A DNA stretch of 64,000 bases from the NCBI RefSeq assembly GCF_030688855.1, contig NZ_JAUYZK010000001.1:226143-290142 (forward strand), in the 5' to 3' direction. This document shows, piece after piece, positions 51,809 through 61,600 of this stretch; position 1 is the first letter of the stretch; every line of letters begins with the position of its first letter. The notes beneath the pieces were generated by a model, which made no database searches, had not been told where the DNA came from, and saw only the letters and a program-made list of their open reading frames with translations. Source of the stretch: Helicobacter cappadocius (GTDB taxonomy: Bacteria; Campylobacterota; Campylobacteria; Campylobacterales; Helicobacteraceae). The position numbers were made by a program, and so were the translations under genes.

Positions 51809-52687
51809 ATGGATTTGAATTTTTATCACAAAACATGTAGCGATTTTGAAGAGTTTTTGATGCACTCTTGCCCTAAAATTGAAGGATTTCACCCTTATTT
51901 TCAAAATGCTTTTTGGGAAATGCTTCTAAGTGGAGGAAAGAGATTTCGTCCCAAACTTTTATTAGCTATTGTCTCAGGAAGTATCCCTTCTTTGGCAAAA
52001 AATGCTTTTTTACCTGCTCTTGCCTTAGAGTGTTTACATACTTATTCGCTTATTCATGATGATTTACCCGCCATGGATAATGCAGATCTTAGAAGAGGGC
52101 ATCGCACACTCCATAAGTTGTATGATGAAACAGGGGCAATATTAGTAGGTGATGGTCTTAATACCTATGCTTTTTATCTTCTAAGTATAGCTCGTCTTGA
52201 TGAAGGAGTAAAAATCAAGCTCATTGAGGAGTTGTCTTATAATGGCGGTATTGGCGGAATGGTGATTGGTCAAGCGATGGATTGTTATTTTGAAAATAAG
52301 ACTTTAGAGTTAGAAAAGCTTGAGTTGATACATCTAAACAAAACAGCCAAATTGATTGCTTCATCTTTGAAAATGGGGGCAATTATTTCAAATCTCTCCA
52401 TTGATATTCAAAATCAACTCTATGATTTTGGCTTAAAGCTAGGCTTGTATTTCCAAATACGAGATGACATCATTGATGCTACCCAGTCAGAATCTCAAGC
52501 TGGAAAGAATACTTCTGCAGATGGGAACAAAAATAGCTATGTAAATTTACTAGGGTTGCAGGGTGCAAAACAAAATGCAAAAGATTTATGTGTGCAGATA
52601 ATTGAAATGATTGAAAAATACGATATGCCTATCAGGAAAAATTTGGAGGATTTGTTGTCAGGGTATTTATTACAAGGAGATGAATGA
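51809..52687 (+). CDS. ispA: Farnesyl diphosphate synthase (geranyltranstransferase)
   Basis: IspA condenses isopentenyl diphosphate onto allylic diphosphates to make C15. Motifs: GGKRFRPKLLLA, the first aspartate-rich HDDLPAMDNADLRRG, GDGLNTYAF, GQAMDC, and the second DDIIDATQSESQAGK. Length 292. It overlaps surE by four bases, the arrangement of H. pylori. The product feeds quinone and undecaprenyl synthesis. Confidence 0.96.
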   Translation: MDLNFYHKTCSDFEEFLMHSCPKIEGFHPYFQNAFWEMLLSGGKRFRPKLLLAIVSGSIPSLAKNAFLPALALECLHTYSLIHDDLPAMDNADLRRGHRTLHKLYDETGAILVGDGLNTYAFYLLSIARLDEGVKIKLIEELSYNGGIGGMVIGQAMDCYFENKTLELEKLELIHLNKTAKLIASSLKMGAIISNLSIDIQNQLYDFGLKLGLYFQIRDDIIDATQSESQAGKNTSADGNKNSYVNLLGLQGAKQNAKDLCVQIIEMIEKYDMPIRKNLEDLLSGYLLQGDE

Positions 52688-53469
52688 AAACAATATTGCT
52701 TACCAATGATGATGGTTATGATTCTAAGGGACTTTTAGCACTCAAAGAAGCTCTTTGCGAGATAGCAAACATCTGCATTGTTGCACCATCTACTGAAAAA
52801 TCTGCCTGTGGGCATGGACTTAGCCTCACAAAACCACTAAGATTTGTAAAAATACAAGAGGATTTTTACAAACTTGATGATGGAACTCCAGCAGATTGTA
52901 TTTATTTAGCACTCAATACCTTGTATAAGGATAAACATCCTGATTTGATTGTCTCTGGGATCAATCTCGGATCAAATATGGGGGAAGACATCACCTATTC
53001 TGGAACGGTTGCAGGAGCTATGGAAGGAGTGATTCATGGCATTCCATCTGTTGCAATCTCACAAGTGATAAAGGACAAATCAAATATTGATGGATTTGAT
53101 TTTGCCTTAGCCAAACAAAGTATTTTTGAAATAGTGAGCAAGATTTTTGAAGGTGGATTTCCCTTAGAAGATAGAAAGTTTTTAAATATTAATATTCCTC
53201 AAATACTTCCTTCAGAATCAAAAGGTTATCAAATCACCCAAAAAGGCTATAGAATTTATAGTAATCAAGCCCATTTTAATACAAATCCAAGAGGACAAGG
53301 GTATTATTGGCTTGGACTTCATCCATTGGCTTGGAACGAACGAAAAAAACCTACAGGAATGCTTTCAGATTTTGGTGCAGTATCTAAGGGCTATGTCTCT
53401 ATAACTCCTATTACATTGGATATGACAAGTTATGAAGACATAAATTCTTTAAGTTTGTGGTTAAAATGA
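52684..53469 (+). CDS. surE: 5'-nucleotidase SurE
   Basis: This survival-type nucleoside 5'-phosphatase uses a divalent metal. ILLTNDDGYDSKGLLAL gives the metal-binding Asp pair, VAPSTEKSACGHGLSL the catalytic serine region, and DGTPADCIYLAL and SGINLGSNMGEDITYSGTVAGAMEG complete the set. Length 261. It starts inside the ispA stop. Confidence 0.96.
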   Translation: MKTILLTNDDGYDSKGLLALKEALCEIANICIVAPSTEKSACGHGLSLTKPLRFVKIQEDFYKLDDGTPADCIYLALNTLYKDKHPDLIVSGINLGSNMGEDITYSGTVAGAMEGVIHGIPSVAISQVIKDKSNIDGFDFALAKQSIFEIVSKIFEGGFPLEDRKFLNINIPQILPSESKGYQITQKGYRIYSNQAHFNTNPRGQGYYWLGLHPLAWNERKKPTGMLSDFGAVSKGYVSITPITLDMTSYEDINSLSLWLK

Positions 53470-53518
53470 CTATTTTGTCGATATTATTCTATACATTTTA
53501 TAATTCTGGAGAATCCCG

Positions 53519-54160
53519 ATGAAAATTAAAATCTTTACTTTTTGTTTGTTTGTAATGGTTTTTTGGGGCTGTGCTAATAAGCTTAGTATGGGATATTACT
53601 CAGTTTTACAAAAGGGTTACACTTTCAATGCAAATGCTCCTATTGTGGTTATTTATGACAAAAATGACTTACTTTCAAGTGGATATGTCAATGCAGTTGT
53701 TTATGGATTGCAAATGCAAGGATTTACAAGCGTTTATAAAGAAGGAGATATGCCCTTAAGCCGAGCAAAAAACGCGGTATATATGAGGGTATTTCGTAGT
53801 ATCATGCCTTTTCCGAATGTAAATTACAGCTTTGCTGCAATTGATGATGGGATGTTGCAGTCTTGCTATTGGTATGGCTCCCAGTTTTATTGTGCTCCCA
53901 AAGCTAACAAAACCATTGCCTTAACAGGATATTCAGAGACATTAAATTATATTTCCACTTATCATTTCACATTAGATTGGTATGATCTTAATATCAAAAA
54001 ACGAGTTTTGTATGTTGATGGTAGCGTAAATGGCAAGACCTGTGGCTATAGTATGCTTTTTAGGGATTTAATATCACACACTATTTCTCGTATTGATTTC
54101 ACGCGTCCTGAACGTTATCAATATTATTCAGACTTGCCTTATTATTGGCCTTGCAACTAG
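53519..54160 (+). CDS. Putative lipoprotein, unknown function
   Basis: This 213-residue protein begins MKIKIFTFCLFVMVFWGCAN, a lipoprotein signal with Cys at about residue 18. The mature part is rich in Tyr and beta strands (YHFTLDWYDLNIKKRVLYVDG) and holds three cysteines (LQSCYWYGSQFYCAPK and GKTCGYS). I recognise no family. It lies in the surE-queD interval, which in H. pylori also carries uncharacterised genes. It ends 10 bases before queD. Confidence 0.75.
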   Translation: MKIKIFTFCLFVMVFWGCANKLSMGYYSVLQKGYTFNANAPIVVIYDKNDLLSSGYVNAVVYGLQMQGFTSVYKEGDMPLSRAKNAVYMRVFRSIMPFPNVNYSFAAIDDGMLQSCYWYGSQFYCAPKANKTIALTGYSETLNYISTYHFTLDWYDLNIKKRVLYVDGSVNGKTCGYSMLFRDLISHTISRIDFTRPERYQYYSDLPYYWPCN

Positions 54161-54170
54161 AGGAGATTTG

Positions 54171-54794
54171 ATGGTTATCAGACGTTCTTTTGGATTTTGT
54201 GCTTCGCACATCGTTCGCAACTGTACTTCCAAGAGATGTTCAAGCAGTATTCACGGACACAACTATAAAGTGGAAATTTTTGTTCAGGCAAATTCGCTAG
54301 ATAGTGCAGGGATGATTCTTGACTTTGGAATTTTTAAAAATCAAATTGCCGATTTTATTGATGGTTTTGATCACTCCCATCATTTTTGGGATGCTGAACA
54401 GAGTGATTTTATTGATTTTATCACTCAAAATTCTGCTAGATATGTCAAACTTTCAGTGAATCCAAGTGCCGAAAATTACGCACTTTTGTTGTTGTTTTAT
54501 ATTGATAAAATTTTAGAGGCGATGGAATTTGGCAACTCTGAAGGAGATATTCTTGTCTCTTCTGTGAGGGTTCATGAGACCGATCATGGATATGCAGAGG
54601 CTTTTAGAGAAGATTTGTCTAATCCCAAGATGATGAAGCATATTCATATAAATTCTATTTATTTTTCAGAACCCATAATGGCTGAATGGAAAAATCCTAT
54701 TATGCTCGAAGAACTAAAAAATTATTATGTATCCCCACATTCAAAGCCTTTCAAAAATATTACTCCGCCCCATCAGATAAAGATACAATGTTAG
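54171..54794 (+). CDS. queD: 6-carboxy-tetrahydropterin synthase QueD
   Basis: QueD converts dihydroneopterin triphosphate to carboxytetrahydropterin, the second step of preQ0 synthesis. Zinc ligands are in FCASHIV and HGHNYKVEIF; the catalytic cysteine candidate is in NCTSKRCSSSIHGHN. LDFGIFK and FDHSHHFWD also match. I start at ATG 54171 behind AGAGGAG, giving 207 residues, longer than minimal QueD owing to a C-terminal tail. It overlaps queE by seven bases, so the two act consecutively and are coexpressed. Confidence 0.95.
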   Translation: MVIRRSFGFCASHIVRNCTSKRCSSSIHGHNYKVEIFVQANSLDSAGMILDFGIFKNQIADFIDGFDHSHHFWDAEQSDFIDFITQNSARYVKLSVNPSAENYALLLLFYIDKILEAMEFGNSEGDILVSSVRVHETDHGYAEAFREDLSNPKMMKHIHINSIYFSEPIMAEWKNPIMLEELKNYYVSPHSKPFKNITPPHQIKIQC

Positions 54795-55534
54795 GAATTT
54801 CAGAAATATTTTATAGTTTGCAGGGTGAAGGTGAATTTATTGGCACACCGAGCATCTTTGTACGGCTTGGGGGTTGTAACTTAAAATGCACGGGTTTTGG
54901 AAATCGCTATGAAGGCAGTAATATCATCGGTTGTGATAGCATTTACGCCGCGAATGCAAAATTTTCAAAAGAGTGGATTTTTTTTCAAAATTCTCAAGAA
55001 CTGATTTCTTCCATACAATCTTTCAGTACTCTAAAATCTGATATTGTTATCACTGGCGGAGAGCCAACCCTACAATTTAAAAATCCTATTTTACTTCAAT
55101 CTATAGCATATTTTTTGAAAGAAGGTCATAGGGTTTGTGTAGAAAGCAATGGAAGCATTAAATTTATATTTGATGAGGTGCTAAAAGAGCTTTATTTTAC
55201 TCTAAGTGTTAAACTCAGCAATTCTGCGGAGCCATTTGAGAAGAGAATCAATATACAAGCGATTCAAAATATCATCGACAATGCAAAAAGTGTTGTATTT
55301 AAGTTTGTATTAAATGCGCAAATGTGCGAAGATGGTAGTGCGATAAGAGAAATAAAAGATTTGCTCTCCAAGCTAAAACTCAAAAACAATCGTGTTTATC
55401 TGATGCCCCAGGGAGTTTCTGTAGCAGAACTCGATAAAAATATTGAAAAAATCTACCCTCTATGCCTTCAAGAGGGTTTTTCTCTAACAGACAGGATTCA
55501 CATACGTATCTGGGGAGACAAAAGAGGAGTATAA
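54788..55534 (+). CDS. queE: 7-carboxy-7-deazaguanine synthase QueE (variant cysteine spacing)
   Basis: QueE is a radical-SAM enzyme that contracts the ring to 7-carboxy-7-deazaguanine. EIFYSLQGEGEFIGTPSIFVRL is the family start. The cluster motif is GGCNLKCTGFG...IIGCDS: CX3C then a third cysteine 15 residues later. That replaces the usual CX3CX2C and recalls the inserted loop in clade variants. ITGGEPTLQ and VCVESNGS follow. I start at ATG 54788, inside queD, giving 248 residues. Confidence 0.93.
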   Translation: MLGISEIFYSLQGEGEFIGTPSIFVRLGGCNLKCTGFGNRYEGSNIIGCDSIYAANAKFSKEWIFFQNSQELISSIQSFSTLKSDIVITGGEPTLQFKNPILLQSIAYFLKEGHRVCVESNGSIKFIFDEVLKELYFTLSVKLSNSAEPFEKRINIQAIQNIIDNAKSVVFKFVLNAQMCEDGSAIREIKDLLSKLKLKNNRVYLMPQGVSVAELDKNIEKIYPLCLQEGFSLTDRIHIRIWGDKRGV

Positions 55535-55646
55535 ATACTATTAAATATAAATAGAAATAAATTATTTTACTTTTTATATAAATAAAGCCTTATTTTCGAT
55601 GTTTTTCGAGATTTTCATCTTTTATTTACTATCAAGTAAAAAAATA

Positions 55647-55655
55647 TGATATGAT
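55647..55655 (+). promoter_or_regulatory. Extended -10 promoter of giant surface protein gene
   Basis: TGATATGAT, an extended -10. A short inverted repeat, TTTACT-ATCA-AGTAAA at 55625-55640, lies just upstream. The leader would be about 33 nt with AAGGAAA before the ATG. The 160-bp gap from queE holds no other open frame. Confidence 0.6.
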
Positions 55656-55694
55656 TCCATTCAAAAATAACAACTAATATCCTAAGGAAAACCT

Positions 55695-58600
55695 ATGAAA
55701 AATATAATGAACAGCGACAAAAACAATAAAATAATGTCCTCTAATGCCCAAAATTCGGTTATAGCCCCCCCCCCATTGACTTTTTTAAAAAGCAATTCTT
55801 TAGAGAATTTTGAAAATCCAAAAAAATCTCGATCTACTGAAAAATACAACAAATCTTTTATCCCTGTTATTTCTTTTGTGCTTTCTACATTTTTGTTTTC
55901 ATTTAGTGGTGAGTTAAGAGCAGACACTTTAGGTGATGCTTCTTGCACACTAGGAGATAGTGCTTCTTGTGCGAAGCTTATTTCTGAGCCTAACGGTGTT
56001 TCACTCACGCCATTAGGCTCAGATCAGTACAATTTAAATTTCAATATGACGCATTTAGATTTTAATAAATGGCAAAATGAAAATCTCCCTAATAAAGTTA
56101 TTAATCTAACAGCCAATAATGCTATTATTAATTCTAATGGCAAAGAGATTTATGGAAATAATACGGAAACTAAGTTTAATTTTAAGAATTCAGTTTTAAA
56201 TGGAACGATCTATTTTTACAAATTTCTATCTTATGGAGCCATCTATCCTTATAGAATGTCTCCTGACACACTTAATTTTGATGGTTCTTATCAGGGAGAT
56301 TCTAATCCTTCACTCAAAGATTATGCTTTTGTAGGCGACTTAAAGGGACATGTAGCCAAAAGCGTAACATTCAACTTTGCAAACAATGCGAATTGGAAGG
56401 GCAACACTTCAATTGATGGTTGGTATACTGGTCATTCTTCATACACATTTAATTTTACGAATTCTTCTTTAGAAGGAAACATCACTGGTCCATCAGATAA
56501 TGACCATATACACTATAGTACAACAACTTTAAATTACAACTTTTCAGGTAATTCAGACAAAGGCTTCGCTCTAAAGGGTGCTAATGGTGCTAGCTCAAAT
56601 ATATCTGCTGCTAGAGGAGCTTTTAATTTATCCCTTGATAAAGGAGCTAAAGCTTACGCAAATATTACAATGAATTACAATGGATTTAGTGGTTATGATA
56701 CCCAAAAAGTTAATTTAACTCTTAATGATAACTCTTTCTTGCAGGGTAATGTAGTTTCTTACATGGGTACTATCAACGCTAATTTAACTGACTCTTCTAT
56801 GATTGGAGGGATTAAAAACTCCACAGGAACAGCTTGGAAATGGAACTTAGACAACTCTAGCGTTGATACAAAGAGTGCAGGGATAACTATAGGAAATGGT
56901 GCCACTTTTAATTTTGATCTTAAAAACAACTCTTCTTTGATAGGCAAAGCGAAACTTACTAATAGCAACATTACTGTAACTCTTAATAATTCTTCTTGGC
57001 AAGGTGGTGCAAGTGGCAATAGGGGGAATTTCAATCTCAATCTCGATCAAGGTTCTAAAGCTTCTGGAGATATTACGTTTACTACAGATGGCACTACCTA
57101 TGTAGGTCCTCTTAAGGCAAATATTAACCTTAATAATGGCTCTATCTTAGAAGGAAAGATGAGCACAACAAATGGTAAAATTACAATAAATGCTGATAAT
57201 GATTCTAAAATCAACGGAAATCTTACTCTAAGTGGTAATTTTTATAATGTTTCTTTTAATCCTTCAGCTACTGTTAATCTGACTAAATCTAGTTGGGTAG
57301 GCAACATCACTATTGATAATAGTGGCACTTCTAACAATCTCAATGTGAACCTCACCCTTAACAACAACTCTTCAATACTAGGCAATATCACTACCACCAC
57401 TGGCTCTACCAACCTCACCTTAAATGCAGCTTCCTCTGCAGATACCATCACCTCTACAGGGGGCAACACTACTTTAAATGCTAATTCAGGTTCTTCTGTT
57501 AGTACCATCAATAATAATGGTGGCACAGGTAAATACACCTTTGATAACTCCACCCTTAACACCTACAATACTAAAGTAAGCAATGGAACACTCACTCTTA
57601 ATAACAACTCTGTATTGAACAACCTTGTTGTTACAAATGGCAATGCCAATATCTTTTTAAACTCAGGCTCTACTTTAAACAAGATCAATTTAACTGCAGC
57701 TCCATCATCTACAACCACCAACATCACAGCTGATAATGCAAGTATAGGGAATCAAATTTATGTCAATAATGGTGCAAAAGCTATTTTGAACATCAGCAAT
57801 AACTCTAAAATCGGAACACCTTCTAGTGCTAGTTCTACTTATTCAATAGGTGCAGCTTGGGGAAGTATCAACGCAACCATAGACAACTCCAATGTATATG
57901 GTGCACTTACTTGGCAAGATGGAACACTCAATGCCAATTTTACTAACAACTCCAAACTCATAGGAGATATTGGATTTAAGAGTTGGCCAAGTCCTTCTGC
58001 TGGAAATGTTAATGGCTCTGGTAATATCAGTTTTGCTGATTCTTCTATGGAAGGAGACATCAATGTCTTAGAAAAAACAAAAAACAAAGGCACACACACA
58101 AGCTTGACCCTCTCTTTTACTGGAAACTCTTCTTATAAAGGTTCTATCAATGTAACAGATGGAGGCACTAGCAATCCTGGAGGAGCTAGTTTAAATGCTA
58201 GTTTTACTAACACAGCTTTAGATATTAAAGAAATCTCTGCTTCTGCTGCTAAGAGTGATTCTACTCTTAGTTTTACAAATATCTCCAATGCAAAAATTGG
58301 AAACATTGCTTTTGATAATGGAACTTTAACTGGGGATTTCTCTTTTTCTTCTTTGGGCAATATCATTAATACCAATGCCAACTCTTCTATTAGCCTTAAA
58401 GACACACAAGCTCAAAGCTATGGAAATATTGGTTCTTCTGCTAAAACCTATAATGGAAGCTTATTAGCTGATTTTGATTTCACTCCTTCTACTAATTCAG
58501 ACACATCTGACACAGATTCTAATGTCAGTTCAAATGCTACAAGCATTGGGGATATTTATTTAGGTTCTAATTCTACAGCCAATCTCTCTTTTACTTTTGC

Positions 58601-61600
58601 AGGATTAAATGCAGATGGGAGTCTTATCAATAAACAAGCAATCACAGATCCTAGCACATCTAATACAAGAAATGTAACAATAACAGGAGGGTCTGATAGC
58701 TCTTCTTTTAGTTTTTCTAACATTGGCACATTGGATTTAAGCCTAGCTAATTCTTCAGATGCTTCCAGTGCTGATGGTAGTGCTAAGGATATCATAGATA
58801 GCATTGCTAAAGACACAGGCATCTCTCTTAGTAATGTCAAAGGAAGCTTGGGTCTTTTAAAAACCAATGTGGTTTTAAATACTCCTAGCTCAAATAGTTC
58901 AACTTTAATTGCCAACTCTATTTTCTCCCTTGCTGGTACAGATACCACTAATACAATGAGCAAGGCTGCTTTAAACACAGGCAATAATCATTTTAAAATC
59001 CTAAAAGCCACCTTTGGAAATGCTACTTTAGGATTAGATAATGGCACAGGTATTCCTGTTATTATTGCCAATAATGCAAACAATCCAAGTGATGTTTCTT
59101 CTTTTTACACTCTAAGTAACCGCACCCATACTTCTGCAACCACAGATAAAAACACTGAAGATGGCTTTGTATTAAATAAATCTTCAGATGCAGATATTGG
59201 TTATACAAATGACAATGTTGAAAAACACATCAATTTCATCTTCACTGAAGGGAGCTTTGATAAAAATCAAAGTGGTTATACAGGAACAATCTCTGGAGGA
59301 ACAGCAAATTCTACCTATGGATTTTATAATGCAGGTTCTCTTAATGTCTCTCAGATCACCAACTATCTAGGAAGCCTCACGCTTTATCAAACTTCCTTAG
59401 TTGGAGTGCTTGGAAAAAGCACTCAAAGCACTGCAACAGATGGAAGTGTGAGCTATCTTCCTAAAGATGTTTCTATTGCTTTAGATTATTCAGGAGAAGA
59501 TTCCAATCCTTATGGCTTAGCGATTGTTGGCACTGGAAAACACAATATTACTTTTAATTTTACTGATAATGATAATGCTGTTAAATTTGGAGGAACTCTT
59601 CTAGGAGGAAGCACTAATAAACTAGCAGGAAGCAACAATACAGATAATCAAATCACCATCTATGGTTTAGAAGGTTTAGGAGATAATAATAGTGTTTCTA
59701 ATTCCTTAATAGATGAGCTAAAAAACGCAGGAGTTTCCTTTAATCAAACAGATACAAGCATAGATGGTTCTAGCTTAACGGATGCTTCATCTAAAGCTTA
59801 TATCAATGGCTATGATAATGTGAATGATACAGATAAGCAATCTATTGCTAAAGGCACTACCTTTAAATTCTTAAACACCACTTTTAACTCTGATCTCAAA
59901 GAAAGTGATTATGCTTTGGATTTGACCTTTGCTTCACAAAGTGTTGCAGAACAATCCAATATCAAAAATGCAGCCAATGACAGCAGTTCTTTGATTATTA
60001 ATCCCAATAAACTCTTCCCTTTAAGCGCAGCTTCTTACAAAGGAACACTCATTGATTTAAGTGATAATATCTATGATAATTCCCTTTCATTCTTAGGAGA
60101 AGGTGCTATTTCAAATGCTAATAACCTTGTAAAGATCAAATTAGGAACTGGAAAAACCACTTTAACAGCTATTGATACACAAAGTACTCTTGTATTAAGC
60201 AATACAGATAAAGTCAATGCTGCTTCTAGTTTGAATTTAAGCAATACTTCTTTGATAGGCGATTGGAGCAATGGAGGGAATTTTATCTTTGGAGATAATG
60301 CACTTGTTGATTCAAATAACAATCCTGAGTTAGATAGCAACAATCAACCCATCACATTCAATTCTAAATTCTATGGAAAAATATCTAATAGTGCCAACAC
60401 AGCTTTAAACATCACTTTGAATGAGAACTCTATTTTAAGCAGTTCTAATAGCAATGTAATCAATTTTTATGAAGGAAGCTTAAAGAATACCTCTGAAAAT
60501 ACTTTTGATGTGCCTACTATCAGCTTTAATAATAAAGATAACTCTAAAAACAAACTCATTTTAAATAATCCTGGAGGGATGATTAAAATAGAGGGTCTTA
60601 ATTCTAACATCAATCTCTCAGATGATTCTTCACTTATCTCTAATAATACAAGCATCATCGGGGATATAACCACTAAAATCAATAAGCAGAGTTCAGGTGT
60701 ATTTGCAGATCTTAGTTTTAATACCACAGGTAAAAATAGTGCTGGAAATCCTATTAGCAATACCTTTTATCAAGGTGATAATATTGGATTATTAAAAAAA
60801 GATTCCACCCTTAGCTTTGTGGGTAAATACTCCATCAGAAGTTCCAAATACGATAGCACTACACAAACAGATAGTGGATGGGTGAATATTGCTTTACCTG
60901 GTAATAAAGAAGGTCTGAATTTAGAACTCAACAATACAGGAGCTAATGTTATTCTCTCTCAAGCTGGTTCTACTGTGGGTTGGTTTGCTCAAGGAAATTA
61001 CAACATCAGAGGAACAAATATCAAAGTCGAAAATGGTATGGATTCAGACAATGGCACACCTGTGAGTTCAAATATGGTCTTTGCTAAAGCCTCAGATGCT
61101 ACCCAAGATACGCTTTTAAAAACCCAAGATGGGAGTTTGCTCACTTCTAGCACAGATGCTAGTGGAAATACTAAAAATATCAATGACTACATAGAGGCTT
61201 CTAGTCTTAGTATTGCTAAACGTATCCAAATAAGAGGAGGTACGCAGAATTACACCTTCATTGGAGATTCTTCTATTGCTACAAGCACAGATACCACCTT
61301 GTTGGCTAATTTTAATACAACCATCAATGTGAATTTGATCAACTTAGGAGAAGCCTTAAATTCTAATGCTAAAGTATCAGGTAAAAATGTGAGTGATATT
61401 TTATTTGCTTCTAATACAGGAGGAGGAAATACCCAATCTGCTTACAACTATACCCTCAAAGGAACTTCACTTGGAGATACCACAGTTTCTTCAGGCACTG
61501 CTGCAAAGGATTCACAAAAAGTAAAAGTGAATTTTAGTGCAATCTTTGATAATAGAGATTTAGACAAAAGAGTAGATAGCAATAACAATGCACAAACCTC

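Noticed and set aside
59188..59370. Plus-strand 60-residue frame inside the surface-protein gene
   Set aside because: It is out of frame with a continuous 8.3-kb reading frame and has no ribosome site.
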